Numbered from the stretch's first letter, positions 1 through 14,588 are shown. The stretch is DNA of 64,000 nt from Lichenostomus cassidix (GCA_008360975.2 CM039183.1:46677850-46741849); one strand, 5' to 3'. Notes: generated by a model from the sequence alone, not told the origin. Made by a program: numbers and translations.

Positions 1-3000
1 TGAACATATTTTCATAATAAAGACTTGAAATATATATGTATTAAATAGTATCTCTTAAATACAAGCTTTTTTGCTTTGCTTTGGTTTGTTATTTTTATTT
101 TGTTTTTGAAGAACACTTATAGTAAACTGCTATAGAAAAAAGATATAAAAAATATTTTATGTATTTATTACATTGTTTCAGTAGCCTGAAAAATTTTGTC
201 CTGCCCAGAAATGCTACAGAAATTAAACCATGAACAAGAAATGACAGCACTTTAGATAAACGTTTAAATCTTGTCTTAATCACAATTAACCAACTCCAAA
301 TGGTAAATAGAAAATCTATCAAAACTTCAGGTATTGAAATGTAGTTGTCTTGCCTTAAAATTCTTATGAGATTACAAGCAAAACTGAAAATTGAAGGAAA
401 TTGAAACTGAAAATGTAGCAGAAAATGAATGGAGATTTTCAGTGCACTGCTTCACCACCACAGTGTAAATTGGTGGGGTTTTGTTTGCTGTGGGTTTTTT
501 CCCCCCTCTTAATTAAAGTTCAGGAAGAATATCAATAATTATAGATTTAACAGTATTAGGAAGATAGAAAACATTAGGGAGTAGTAAACTGACATGTATC
601 AAAATATTCTGTTTGGATAAACACCAGAAAATGAGAAGTATAACGAAAAAAAAAAAAGCCCAACACTAGGAAAAAGTAGCCTCTCCAAACCCCCATGAAT
701 TGTTAGAGATTATACTAGAATAAGCTCCTCTTTAAACCGTGTGAGAAGTCAAATAGTTTTCACATTGTAATACTATAATGTCAAAGAACAAGCTCCAAAC
801 TAATCTTCTCCTTCAGAATGACTATTCATAAAAGAAGGCTTTTGATTGCAGAAATTGTAACTTGCTGAAGCTGAGATTTTTTGATTATCTCTCTTTAGAT
901 CAGCTTTTGATATTTCAGTTGAGAAAGGATTATGCAGACAGATGTAGACTTCTGCTAGTAAAACATAGCTTTCCAGCTGATGATAGATTTTTATAAATAT
1001 GGGAGCTAGCCAGTTTTAAATTTCCATTTACCTCACTTTTAGCAAAAAAATAAAAATACCTAAAGCCAGTGATATTATGAGTATATGTACTATATTGCAT
1101 CATTTAAGTAACTATCTTCTACAGATTTGAATGCCTGGAAAGCAAATGAAAATGGTACACAAACCCCCCAAAAATAAAAGAAAAAAAAAAAAACCAAAAA
1201 AAAAATGAAGACAAAATCAGCTTTTGCAAATAGCTGAACAGATTTCCATGAACATTTTATCTTTATATTGCACTTATTACTCAAACACTTTAGAGCACTT
1301 TACAACCACAAATCAAAGAAATTCCACACAGTTCATGAAATCCATCAGTCCTAATTGCAGTCTTGGTAACAAAACATGCTACTCTAGAAACTGTAATTCC
1401 ATCTGAACCTCTTATTGCAATTACTGCTTTGTTACATTCTCAATGTGCATAATTAGTCACATTTCACTGCATAATTAATGCACTCTACTAGAAAAAATTC
1501 TGTTAATGACATTTTAGGGGGAGGAACATGTAGTCAAAATTTAGAATATTTGACTCGGGCTACTATTTGTCAAAGTTCAATTTATCATGTCTGTATTTTG
1601 GGGTCTTCTGTACTTTATCAGCTTTTTTTTCTTTAGAACTCCCAAAAAATTGAGCAAAAATACACACAAGTTTTAGTAGCATGAAAGAAGCATGTAGATA
1701 ATGCATTAGCAGCATCCTTGGTTTGTATACAGTAATCCATTCATACAGGTTTTTGTAGTTTATTCATCACTATCTGATTTATCAAAACTAAACCAAAGCT
1801 GTATCATCAGAATATGTGGCCCAACAACTGGGAAGCAAAGTCCATTCCCAGAGTGTTTCACTCTCACATATTTCATTTTGCATCCAAGTCTTACCCAGCT
1901 CTAGTTGTTTTATATTCCACCTTAAGGATAGGTTTGCAGGGTTCTGGCTTCTTTCCATCCTTCAGCTGCTTTCCTAAAGTAAATGATTTTCCTGTGTTAA
2001 TCTTACAGTTCCATAACATTATGGCAAGTAGTGAAATTCACTGTGCAGCCTGAGAAGTACAATGTTCATGCAAACATACATCCAACAATTTTGACAGCTA
2101 TACAGTATGCCTTGGAATAACACAATCAAAAATTTGTTAAAGCTCTCGATACATCAAGATAGAATGTTTAGGAAAAAAACAATGTTAAACCTGAGTGCTG
2201 TACAATATTTGTTTTCAAACATAAAATCCTCCCCTAAAGTATTGTTTCAAGTAGCACTAGGAGATTCAAAGTTTATGTTGAGTCTACCATTTTGCAATTA
2301 AAATTGGTCAGCTGACAAGTAAAGTGAGGTTTATCCTGAGTATTATCTTTCAGGGCTAAGACTTCAATTGAGCACAAAAAGCCTGCACTTCCTCAACTGT
2401 GCAATTATCCTCACTGACACATTCACACTTAAGTAATCTAAAGTAAATAAGTTGCTATGACATGACAGAGACATGCACATCATGTAAGTGGCATTTGTGC
2501 AGAACTTCTTTGAAGAGCAGCAGCATATTTCACAGAAGAACAACATGTAATGTTAATTTCCTAGATTAACATTAATGCAAGACTTCTCAGAAATGGAAAC
2601 ATCTTACCAGATGCTCATTTTATTCTGTTACAAACCTTTCTGAGAATTTATGTGGTAATCTACACATTTATACATAAAACAGATGCTTGCTTATATGTAT
2701 TTTAAACAACATATGGGATTGTAATGTCAAGCAAAGAGCAAGCTTTGCAAAATATGCAATAGTTAACTTTGTGGTCAGTGCCATTGTGTAAAAGGCAAGG
2801 TTAAAGTTTTGAGATTTAGAGAAAGTTGCATTGACTTGGATTCTTATTTCATAAAGATTTTTTTAAAGTGAAATCTATGAGAATCTGGTATGACAGAGAA
2901 ATTTTTTTACTTGCATTACAAGTGCAATTTTAATACCTGTTTTTTGCAAACCACACTTCTATTAAAAAACACTTCTCTGTTTTAAGAGCTGTCAAGTGCC

Positions 3001-3023
3001 GTGGGTATCCATTTGCATCTTAC
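1..3023 (-). other. STXBP5: STXBP5 intron 8 (partial)
   Basis: AT-rich intron sequence from the donor GTAAGA at 3023 leftward to the window edge. I looked for the next STXBP5 exon here and found none. Only short poly-A and poly-T tracts (for example 1181-1204); no recognisable repeat family. Confidence 0.85.
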
Positions 3024-3147
3024 CGTGTGGAGTGATTGTTTGGAATGGTTTGGTAGGAGATTTTACATTCCATATGGTCAAGGTACCATCTGAGTGACTA
3101 CAAATAAATTGTTTTCCTTCATGATGCCAAGCCACAGAGTGGATAGC
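3024..3147 (-). CDS. STXBP5: STXBP5 coding exon 8 (residues 240-280 and first base of 281)
   Basis: Encodes AIHSVAWHHEGKQFICSHSD, then GTLTIWNVKSPTKPFQTITP and H, with the first base of a Gly codon. HSVAWHHEGKQFICSHSDGTLTIWNV is a complete WD40 blade (His in strand a, SDGTLTIW in strands c-d). The acceptor is TTGCATAG|GCT and the donor G|GTAAGA (GT at 3023-3022), phase 1. This is the last exon in the window. The next, expected to start with GKQLKDGKKPEPC-like sequence, was not found in 1-3023. It and the rest of the gene lie off the left edge. Confidence 0.97.
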
Positions 3148-6100
3148 CTATGCAAGAGAAAACAGAACAGTGTGGGTTGTGTATCTTATTATCACTTTAT
3201 CCTTATACCTTCCTCAATGACATTAAACAGTGCAAGCCAATTAGACAAATTACTAATTAAATAATACCTATCTTATGATGTCCTCATTTACCCACAGCAA
3301 GTTTTCTGCCTGTAAATAGTACTTTCAGACACATTTTATCCATCAAAAACGCTGTCTTCATTGCACTGCCATGTTTAGGGGGTGGTGGTGGGAGGGTGGA
3401 GCCCATCCTCCTCAGCATAGTATTGAAGTATTTTTCCATGAAGGGTAGCATAAAGAGAGTAACTGCAAGCACTTATTTAAGCTTTGCTAACCAAAGTTTT
3501 GTACTACTGGGAAAAACATACTGTACATACAAAAATATGGGATGAAATTATTAAGTTCAAGTACATGTCATTTTGAAATGTCTGTGTGGATGTGCACAAG
3601 AGGCAAACATCGGCTCAAAAGTTCCATAAAATGAGAATTGAAGTAACAAGACTTTTTCACATGATGATGAAAGTAAAGTATTGGCTTTGATGAGCTAATG
3701 TTGCAATGGCAGCTTTGAGGTGCAAGAAAGTACAAGAATCTGCTACTAAATCTTTCCATAAATACAAAATCATCTCTATATTTCTAAAATTAGGAATGGA
3801 ACGGTTAAACCACAGCACATGACATCTGCAGAAAACAGCTAAATAAATAAAATCTAGTTGCTGCCTTCAGGCAAGGGAAAAGTAAACAATGATGCAAAGA
3901 ATACAAATAAGGCAAAAATATTAACTAGCAAGAAAAGATTGGTGCCATTTCTGGTTTTAGCATCTCTATTACTACATGGAGACATTACGAAACCATTAGG
4001 TGATGTTCAAGTGAATTTTAGTTATAGCATGAAAATATCAGCAATGAAACCTCAAAATATTTCTCTACTACCCAGGAGGTGCAAAAGGAACTATTAACTG
4101 CAAGAAATATGGGAGTTGGGTACTACTGAAAAGGTAGATTTTATGATAAGGGCATTGCTCGAGGTAAACTAGGAGAGCAGGTGCTGAATAAGTGAAAGCT
4201 GACAGGCTTTACAATGCCATCTTTTGAGTGGATCCCCTCAGTAGTGATTCTGTCTGTAAGCAGGCCTTAGACTCTCTGCAGCTCCTCAGGTACCTAGGGA
4301 TTTCCTCTGTGAGGAAAGTTGGGAGTGTGAGCAGTAGAGAATTGTGACTGGAAATGAAAACTTAAGCAATAATTACTGGGTGAAGAGCACAGCTCCTGAC
4401 AGATCCAAGCTGGCTTTGCTCAAACTGATAGTACACAGATCACGTCTTCCTATTTCATGAAGTTATACAGAGAGACAAGACAATTTCCAGCAAACTGACT
4501 GGAAGAATCCAGAGCTTAATTAACAGAGGAAAATGGCTAAACTACATGAGCCTAGAGTCTCCAGTAATAATTCTCCAATTAAATTAATAGAAGATCTGGA
4601 TATATGCAAACTACAGGTTAAGTTTAGAATTTCTTTGTGAAATTTAATATTGTTCCCTATATATTGTTGAATTACGATAGATTTTGTTAGAAGACAGATT
4701 CTGTGTACCAATATCACATCTATACATGTAGCTCAGAAACCTAGATGCCTCACATGATGTCTGCTAGAGTCAACATGAAATAGCCTGGCTCATTCTGTCT
4801 GCCAAATAAAGTTTTATTTAGCAAAATAGGGAATTTTAAAAGAAATCTTGCATAAATACTGAAAATTTGTTTTTATTTACCAACATTATACCAAATAAAG
4901 CAAGAGATCAACAAGTTTGAGAGTGCAGACTCAGTAAAGAGAAGGCTGCATTTTAAAAAGCTTTTGTCACTGAGAAAATAAATGTCTACAGCATGCTTAG
5001 CAATACAATATAATCAGTACATTTTACATAATTTCCTATATGAAGTCTAACCCTGACAACAGTAGGCAGCCCATAGTGTAAATGGAACAGTTTGATCTAC
5101 ATTTACGTAGAAACAGGTCTTAAGAACCAAGAAGAAGGCAAGTTTTATAGAAGGAAGGAAGGAAGGATAGATCTGAGAAATGATCACTTCTTCCTTTTCT
5201 TGAAAAAAAAATGTCAAGAGGAGGGAAATGCAACAACCTATTACAATTGAAACAGCATTAATGCTTAAGATAAAAAGATCTGATATACTGAGCACAAAGA
5301 AGGATGACTGCTCTCAGTGTCTGCAAGGAACGCGGAGGGATGAAAAATAAAACACTCTGAAAGAGAACAATGAGCCTTTTGGCTTTATGGTTATTTACTG
5401 CCTGGTTTTATAGAGCCTCTTGTTATATTTAGTAATGCAGCTAAATATTTTTAAAATACAACTAAAATACACACTTCAGGTCTTTTTAATAATCCAACTA
5501 AAAATTCTGTGGGCTGGGTACAATAAACTTTTGTATAAATCAGTATCTTTTGCTATCACATAATTCATAAATTTTTGTAACCCTAAAAAATAAAACCAAC
5601 TCTGTAAGTAGCTCCAGCATTCTCTCGAGGTACACAATGAGCTGGCCTATCTACATTATAACAAGACAGTTATAATGAAAAAATACAGTAATCTTAGGTA
5701 GTACTAGCTGGCTGATAGCACTAGTTGTTGACTAGCAACACTCTCAATCACCAAAACAAAACTTATACCTGAAAAATCATCTCAATACACAAGAGCAAAA
5801 ACATTTTGACATTTTTCCTAGGGTTAATATTAGTGCTGAAATTTGAAGGATATAATAAAAAAGAAAAATCAAGCAGAATCCACTGAGACTGTAAATCCAT
5901 GCAAATCTTCTAAAAAACTAAAGGGTTCCTAGGAGTAATATATTTTTATTTCAATATTTTACACGAAAATTACTGATGCAGAATAAAACTCTCCATTTTA
6001 AACTTAATTCTCATCATGATTAAAAGTCCTGTTGTCTTTCTGGTACCATAATGCAGCAATACGCAGATATCAGCTGGTGCAGATTTAACTGTCTCTCAAA

Positions 6101-7227
6101 TATTTTCTGGTCACATGGGGCCAGAAAGTAACCCTTTATAACAATATCATACCCAAGTATCAAACAGAATTGTTGCTATATTTAAGGCACAGGGCATTTG
6201 TATCCTTTAGTGGAGCTGTCTGCCCAGGTAAACCAAGTCCTGACCCTCACTACCATTCTGAGTCCTCCCATTTACAAACATGAACCAAATACAGGGAGTC
6301 TTTACAGGAACTTACACAGAGAGAACTCTATTAACAAAGCAACCAACTCTGTCCAAATAAGACTTTAGATTAAATTAATTATAACTAAAGATTCTTTAAT
6401 TAGAATTATTCCTACTGTCCCCTTCACTTTGATTCAAATTTAAGGTACTTGTTCTGGACAATAAGAAAGTTTGTTTCAAATCTTCTAAAACAGCTACATA
6501 TTTTCTGGGGGGATGGAGAATTCAATCTTACTTTTTCTAAATAACAGCATAATTGACCATGCTGTCCTACATATGCCAAAACTTTATCAAAAATTGAAGA
6601 AACTATCCCTGAGTTTTTATGTGGAGACAGGCTGTACACAAACAGCCACAATTCACCATCTGTTCCAGAAAGATTATCCCATGTGGAAAAATTACTGCAA
6701 TACTGCCTGCAAAGAAGGTGAATATACCTGATTTTAAGAAGGAAACATTCTTGCAGCAACTGCAGCAGTTGACCGAGAGACTTACATAGGACTATGAAAT
6801 GCAATCACAAATAAACTGAAAGTCTGAGGAACAAAATTAAAAGTGTTTATATGCAAGTCTCCAACAGAAATATCTTATGTAGATGACTAGCTTTTTAAGT
6901 GATTAGTGCATATTTAAAAACATATTATGAAATTTATTTTTACTTCTGCAATAGCTTGTCAATATCCCTAAAAATCGCTATTAGTTATTGCTTCTTTTAA
7001 GAGGTACAAAAATTAATAACTTAATCACAACCTTACAATTTAAGAGAAAAGTTTGTCAATAAAGACTCAAGTTTTGATAGTACTTTTCCATTAAGGGAAT
7101 TTAATTTCAATTCATGTACTACTGATACAAATAATCCCATTCTTTTAAATTCCTACAGGCTTATTTTAGCCCTGCAGCTGATTACATGCATATGATTTTG
7201 GAACAGTTTGAGACCACTCTTCTGATC

Positions 7228-7482
7228 TGTCATGGTTTAACCTCAGGCAGCAGCCAAGCACCACATAGCTGCTTACTCACCAGCAGGATGGGGAGGAAAA
7301 TCAGAAAAAATGTACAACTTATGGGTTGAGGTAAGACCAATTTAATAACTGCAATTTAAAGAACTACTCAGCAAAACTAAAACATCAATGTGGTATCAAA
7401 GTTATCTACAGTGAATCCAAACACACAGCACTGTGCAGCTACTAGAAAGAAAATTAAACCTATCCCAGACAAAACCAGGACA
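7228..7482 (-). mobile_element. Solo LTR, internally deleted (avian ERV)
   Basis: On the minus strand it starts TGTCCTGGTTTTGTCTGGGA and ends GGTTAAACCATGACA, the TG...CA termini of a common avian ERV LTR. Only about 255 nt remain. Compared with its relative at 47193-47770, the central part with the TATA box and transcription start is gone. No clear target-site duplication. It lies in STXBP5 intron 7 in the same orientation as the gene. Family name not assigned. Confidence 0.75.
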
Positions 7483-10419
7483 GGACATGGAGGATTTAAT
7501 TGATGTAAATACAAAAGTTATTGATTTAAGCAGTTTACCCTGTTTTCAAAAGATTTTTTTAATCCATTTTTCTAACATCAAATTTAGACTACTGCAAATG
7601 CAGTTGCTAGAACTCAGGGAAAAAGATCCTCTAAATCAACTGTCTTTTTTAAAGAATATGTATCTCTGCTTACTTTTCAAGTATAACACAATCTTTGGGA
7701 AAATGTTTCTGCATACTTTCCCAGAGGAATGCACCAGAGGCATTGATAAGTCCTTTCGTAATTCTTTGGATTTTGCCATGATCCTCTACTCTCTTGTGAC
7801 ATTAATTGAGCTTGAAATATAGTGTGTGTGACTGGCAAAGTCCATAATTAGTCAGTCTGCAAACCAGACCAGTTATTTACCATGTCCTGTCCAGATTTCA
7901 CTGTCTTATTATGACAGTCCTTTAATTTACATGGACAGGGACAGCATTTTCAGATGGATGATGATACTGACTCCTTTTCTACAGGTTCACCAAAACACAT
8001 GAAGAAAGTATTTTAAAACTTGGGAGTAGCTATGCTAACTCTCTTGTAAACAACCTAAGGAAGGGAAAAAAAATGCTGCAAAAGGAGGAAAACAAAAAAA
8101 ATGTAGCTCCTGCCACTTAAATGACAATACATCGTGGAGATTGTTTTGATGAAATGAAATACATTGACACACTTTGGTTTCTGGCAAGTCACATACCAGG
8201 GTTGTTTCTCTTTCCCCTGTCCTCTTAATTCCACAAACTACTTTGACATGTTTTTAATGCTCTAAAATAATCTGTTACACTCAGCCATGTACCAGAACAC
8301 TGAGTCTAAAAATAGCCATCTATAATGCATTATAGTTAATGCTATCAAAGCTTACTAGACATCAGAACAAACAAAATATTACTTGAAGAAGGGACTTGAT
8401 TATAAAACAAGCTTGAGTTTTCAAAAGTTATAGTTGGGGGATTTGTTTTTTTTTTATAAGGAAAAAACAAATAGTTGAGAAATTTATTTTATTTCTTTCA
8501 TGAACATACAAGTTGAGAAACAACAGCAATATAAACTGCATTTCACATAACAAATGCACAGCTTTCTTTCCTTAAATCCTCAATGTCTGAATAAAAAAGG
8601 CTTAAGAATGGTGCAAAAAGAATTTAGTCTTACTTTTTCATTGAGCCTGCCCAATACAAAATGGATGTTTTGAGTAAAGGGTTTCAAAGAAATTTTCTAA
8701 ACAAAAGTTCATTCACAGCTCCAGTTTCACTACATACAAATAATTTCCTCCAAATTCTCTGAAAAAGAATGTTACATTTGTGCATTATGCTAATACCAAA
8801 TATTCAAAATATTCCTATTCTAATAAAAAATACACACTAAATGCAGGATTTAATTCATGATACAGAAAGATCAAGAACAAATGATAACTAAATCATCTGA
8901 ATTCTCCCTGAACTAGAATGTTATGGAGTGAAGAATATGCCACAATCAGCACTAACCCCAGTCATGACCTAGAGCTGCATCCCCCAGCCATGCTTAATGT
9001 TACCCAACTGCTCCTGTCCTTGGGATGAGTGTCCTAGTGTTCTTGTGCTGCAGCCATTAGACCAGAGTGCTGGGAAAGCACATGTGTTCAGACAGGAAGA
9101 AAGTGTGGACAGTGTTCCATTAACCCAGCTTTCAGGCAACAAATGAGACTGCTCCGCCACAACATGGGAATTTGCTTCAAGAAAGCCTCCTAAAGGTCAG
9201 GCCATTTGAAATGAAACCAAGCAGGAAGCTGCAAAACCATCTAATTGGATTCAACTTCTTCCCTCAGGAAATAACTGGTATCTTTCCACAAACCTCTGGA
9301 CACACAGGGATTCTGACCCTCATTATGATCTTCCTCTGCTAAGGAACAAAAGATGACGTTTGTATCCCTGCACACATCCTAAGTTTTGAGTTAAGAAAGT
9401 TGTATCAAATGATGGTGATAGACTGCACAGACCTTCATGTTACATCCTTTAAGAATAACAAACTACAAAGTGATGAGAGAGGAGGAAACCAGTCTAATGG
9501 CAAGGTTTCTTAGCAAACATTCTTTGTAATATCAATGTCCTGGCCACCCTGCTCATGATCCTGAGGAAGCCTAGCCACCCACTAAGACGGCAAGTGTGAC
9601 AAGATTGGACTAAGTAGTTCTCTTCTTACTGGTTGTCAACTCCACACTCAGAGGAGCTCTCATCAAGAACAAGTGGAGAACCAAGGGTAAAAATCCTGAG
9701 GCATAAAATCCTGCTCCTGCTATGGGGCAGAATGTCACATTCATTACCCTCTGTGAGAGAAGAGGCAAAGCATGTTGTGACATGAGGTGCTTCCTGTCCC
9801 TTAAGGCTAGGTCGGCACACATGTTCATGGATGGAATACAGCCCTCACAGTCAGTGCATCAAAGAAGCTCTCTGACAATGCCAGGAAACTAGGAAGTCAA
9901 CAAGCAACTAGCTAGAAAGATTCTGTGAAATGCTCAGTTTCACGCAGTTTGTGAGCAGGAAACAAAATGGCTGATCTGATCCACTCTGAGTCTTCTGTAT
10001 GTGCACTCTTCTGAGAATGAAAACCTTACACTACCTTACGCTACTAAAAAATTACACCACCAGATCATTATTTTTTTCTCTTCCCTTCCTAACTATTCCT
10101 ATGTTATGATAAGCACACTTCTTTACCAAGTGTCTGACCTGAAGTATTTCATTACCCCTCCTGCAATCAAAAAACCCAAACTGAACATCTAGATGCATTC
10201 ACTCATACATCCTAAAGAAAATCAAAGATATAACATCTGAATTATTCACTGCTCTCTGCAGCCTCTCAAGTCAGGACTGGTTCTAAAAATATTGAGACAG
10301 GTATGCAGTCAATTTTTAAATAAATGGAGCACAAAATCCAAAGAAAACCAAAATAAGCAGCATGTTATCTACCTTAGGTAAGTTTCTAGAAACTGCAACA
10401 AAATTTTAAGAGCAGAGTT

Positions 10420-10436
10420 TATATATATATATATAT
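10420..10436. repeat. (TA)n microsatellite
   Basis: Seventeen nucleotides of pure TA alternation in intron 7. Confidence 0.9.
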
Positions 10437-10689
10437 GGACGAGTATAATACACCAGATAGACGTAGTCAACATGCTCTTTTGAGAGGTAGTTATAGTCAA
10501 ACAAACTTCCAAGAATGGTTACAGGCATGTGGCTCATGGAAACACCACTTAAGCAGTCTACAAGGTTTTCAGTCCTTCAACAAGGTATCTCAAAGGAAGC
10601 TAAAACTAAACAGACTAGATATTTTTGAACAAATAAATAACCCAGTAAAGGAAGTAAAGCAATCTGGAATAAAGACAGGCTGGCACTAA

Positions 10690-10810
10690 TTGATAAGTTC
10701 ATGGATGAAGCTAAATGGTAGAGACCCTCAGGGATCTATACTGTTCAGTTTATTCATAAGCAACTTGGAAAATCAGAACAAGCATGCTAAGGATGGTAGA
10801 TTCTGCTGAC
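10690..10810 (+). mobile_element. Possible ancient CR1 reverse-transcriptase remnant
   Basis: The plus strand translates near 10724-10780 as PQGSILFSLFISNLENQN, like the PQGSVLGPVLFNIFINDL block of CR1 ORF2 with a short deletion. Flanks are too decayed to align by eye, so this is only a suspicion. Confidence 0.35.
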
Positions 10811-12148
10811 CACATTCAACGCAGAAATCAGGATTTTAGTGAAATACTGCGGAAAGTCTTAAATTTTTACTCTCGAACTACGTCAATGCAAAATGATGCC
10901 TAAATGTCAGGACTTTGACTAGACAAGTAACACCTGAAGAATGAGTCCCTAGTTTTTAGTGGGTCTTTCCAAGGAAGCATCTGCTTTATGCTTGCAGCAT
11001 CAAAAGGAAAACAAGTCTGAAGATAATTTTTCCATATGATAAATCCAGTGTGCCCACATCTTCCTATCTACTCTGCTGCTGTGTTTCTGTTTCATAAAAC
11101 AAAGACAAAACAGAGTGGTTAAAAAGTTAGAAACGAACATGAAGAATAAGAGAGATAGAAAGAGTTTAACACTAGAAAAAGACTACATGAGTAAGTTTAT
11201 GAAAAAAAATGACAATGGCAATTAATTAGATTCATGCAGTGAAAATGGAAGAGAGAAAAATTGTTCTTTGCATAACATCCTCTGGGGTTTATACGGACAT
11301 TTCTGATAATCTAAGGCTTAGACTACTTCAGAGATTCCCCCTACAAGCAAACTCTTGATTGGTAGAACACACACAAGTACAAGTACTGAGCCAGAACTAC
11401 CACCAAAAAAACCCAACAGCCCTACTGCCCTTAACCCCCCAGAAAACTCTAAAGTTGGTACTGAACAATGACACAGCTATTTCACAATCAATAAAATGTA
11501 ATTGAGACCAATTTTACATTATTTTAAATTAAATACATTAACTTGCATATTATACCAAAAGACTTTTAATCTCAGTCTCTCAAAAAAGTCTATTCTCTCA
11601 AGAATCAAATTTTAAAGAAATGAATGCCACTTAATACCACTGTTTTTTAAACCTTTCCCAGTCTTATTACAAAGAACTGATCTTGATCTTATTCTACTGA
11701 GAAAAGGTGTTCAGAGAAACACTGCAGTTAGACTATTTAGTGGTTTCTTCTCCTGCCCTTTCCTCTCTCAGTTTTCAGAATGTGTGAGATTCCAAATTAC
11801 AGAAATTGCTAAACTATCTTGCTTCAACTTAAGCCCTTAACCCAGGTGAAAGCCACATGGCTCACAAAAATGATCTAAAAGCTTCACCCACAAAAAATTA
11901 GTGAAGAAATCCAATCCATGGCACCATTAAGTATTTCACGAACTTAAACTTGGTGAAGTTATTTGGTCTGAAGTTTATTATCCAAGCCATACTGCTCTTT
12001 TGGATAAAATCTCCAGCACTTGCAATTTCAAAGAGGCCTACTTATTGATCCACTGGTGAGAGAAGCAGGAGATGAAAAATTAATAAAAGCCACTGTTAAA
12101 GTAGTGAATTATATTCTCAGAGTAAGCAATGCAGATGAAAAATGTTAC

Positions 12149-12232
12149 CTCATCATGTGTATATCTGTAATCTGCCTTCTTTGACTTCAGGTCCCATAAT
12201 ACCACTGTTCCAGATTCAAAGCCAATCAGAAG
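12149..12232 (-). CDS. STXBP5: STXBP5 coding exon 7 (residues 212-239)
   Basis: Encodes LLIGFESGTVVLWDLKSKKA then DYRYTHDE. VVLWDLKSKKA is a textbook WD strand. The acceptor is TAATGCAG|CTT and the donor GAG|GTAACA (GT at 12148-12147), phase 0 on both sides, 84 nt. It can therefore be lost without a frameshift. The His in YTHDE differs from the Tyr I remember in mammals. No stop or frame damage. Confidence 0.96.
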
Positions 12233-14588
12233 CTGCATTAATAAGAAGATACATTAATTCTTTATAAGGAAAAGCAAATTGATACCATTTGCAATGCCTG
12301 TAGTTCTTACAGCATAAGATACACAGCATAACACTACACGTAGTAACTGCAAGTAGTTATAAAAACAAAAATTATAGAGGTGAAGGCATCATTGATAGAA
12401 AGGTTTACTTTGTACTTATCATTCCCCTAATGTTGCAGCAAATACCATGGACATTCTTGCAAAATTAGAAAAAAAATGAAAGCATCCTTCTGAAGATTCC
12501 TTGGAAATAATTTTGAGTTCCATAAAGGTCAACATTAAACCTTGCAATGTGTATTCCATCCTGGGTGAAAATGGGGAGTGTTGGAAAAGAGAACTTTATT
12601 GTGCATTTTTCTCACTGAAATTAATTCCACTTAAATTTGCTGGAAGAATACAATATCTCCCCTGAAGTTCTCAGTAAGAGTTTACTGTCTATAAAGAAAC
12701 TAAGAACTATGAGTTTTCTCCACATGTTAATCACAATTGAGATAACTGGCTCAAGGAATACCAGAAACATTATTTGTTCACTGAAGAAAAGCTAGATAAC
12801 TTAACCTAGATAATTTCCCAAATAATCTTTTTGCAAGAAACAACATTAAACCTTTTCTGCAGGGAGGGAAGACTCAAATTGCTCATAATAGTTTGTCTAA
12901 CACATTGCTGAGTATCTAAATGTTTTGCTCTCCTATCTTAAGTGCTACTTCTCTTAATGGAAAAAGAAAAAAAACCAAGACCAACATAAGGTAGCAGTAA
13001 CAATCTATTGCCATACTTAGAGGTTTTGCCTGGACAACGTATTCAGCATGTTAAGATTTTCAAGGTGTACAGTTGTTTCCAGTAAAAAAAAAAAACAGCT
13101 CTCCTAATAGCTTGCAAATGAAATATTTCATCTTTTTCAGTGCTATACAGCACTAAAATACCATAAATATTAGACATGTTTGGCCTAATAAAAGTGAATA
13201 TTCAATTTTCCCATTAATGTTATGCATATTATTATTTTAAATTATCCTGCCTATCATATGCCATATTTTATAATTTTTCTATTTTAACTTAAAACATTAG
13301 AAAAACCACTGTGATTAGAAAGCTAAAACCATGAACAAATTTTAAAAGTGAGTACATGGTGGGGTTTTACAACTGCACAGGGTTTTTTTCAGCAATGTAT
13401 TTCTTATGAGAAATCAGAAAAGTGTAAGGTCAGATTTCAAAAACTGATCAACAGCCTGATCAATAAAACCAATAATGTTTAAACTTTAATTGACAATAAT
13501 TAGATATGGGGTCAAATACATCAAAACAGATCCTTTGTGTTTTCTGAAATTACAATAGCTTCATTGCATTCATGTTCAGAGCCCATAAGCCTAGAATGTG
13601 ATTCAAACCTAATTCTGCAGAGAAACCCATTAGTTATGCACTTACTGCAGCAAGCTTCAAACTACTCACTAAATTTGCTGCTGGACTGGAACCTCAGGTG
13701 TCTAGGATACAAGCTGGTAACTAGCTACAACTTTCAAACCACTGCTAAGACAATAGTATCATTCCCTCTCTCCAAATTAACTTTCTAGTGACATGAAAAA
13801 CACAAAGTAGACCAAAAAATATTTCTGCTGCATATGTAGAACACTAGTAAGCAAAATGGTATGTCACAGGACAAAGACTCCTGTCTTCCAAGGGCTTCAA
13901 GAACACATATGGTAAAACCTTTGTCAAGATGAACAGATGATTATGGTAATACTGTCTCATAAGAATGAAGAGACAAGTCTAATACCTAGATCTTGCTCAC
14001 ATATTTTGGTTGAGTTTACTTTTCTGAAATACCTTCCTGTTCTGTAGGCCAGTTTAATTAGCAGACAGCACCTAGTGATTACAATAAATTGCCTAAAATG
14101 TGAGTATGAGCTAGATGTCAAATTCCAAAAAAACCCCTGTCTCAGATTAGTTAATCTAAAGAAAAAGTACATGGTATTCTATATAAATATGCTATATAAA
14201 TAAGCATTTTAAAGTTGTGAAAGAAAACCCAAGAGCATTATAAGGTGGAATTAATTTCCATCACACTTTCAGCACTCTAGTTATGATTGGTGGTATTTTG
14301 GTAACACCCTAATTTTTATCGCCATAAGTAAAATTCTTTGCTTTTATTTCCAAAAGTTTTACATCTAAGCATTTTAATCTGTGTCTTTAAATGTTTCTGA
14401 TTACAAGATGAATTTTTCCAGTAATTTGTCCTACAGTCATGTCTGTACCTTTCTTTGTATTACTTTCAGGGCCTAAAACCTTCGTTGTCCTCATATACTC
14501 AACCCTTCCTTAAACACCAGTGGTATCTATACTTAAGAAAGTCATGCTTTGAAAATAATATATTGGAGAGTCTTAAAACATATCCTAC
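12233..14588 (-). other. STXBP5: STXBP5 intron 6 (2.4 kb)
   Basis: AT-rich intron with a GTAGGA donor and a TAATGCAG acceptor. I see no repeat family or gene in it. Confidence 0.85.

Larger units (their letters stand above)
3148..12148 (-). other. STXBP5: STXBP5 intron 7 (9.0 kb)
   Basis: U2-type borders: GTAACA donor, TTGCATAG acceptor. It holds an internally deleted LTR at 7228-7482, a small AAGG run near 5150-5167, a TA dinucleotide run at 10420-10436 and a possible very old CR1 reverse-transcriptase remnant near 10700-10800. A somewhat more GC-balanced stretch at about 8960-9900 has no identifiable content. No other gene seen. Confidence 0.85.

Noticed and set aside
3284..3472. Minus-strand frame with a run of six prolines next to exon 8.
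   Set aside because: It comes from a short GGT/GGA-rich stretch (about 3379-3400) in intron 7. It does not join any STXBP5 exon and has no splice signals that would make it an exon.
7433..7822. Plus-strand 129-codon open frame.
   Set aside because: Its start lies in the end of an LTR and the rest is AT-rich intron; no recognisable domain.
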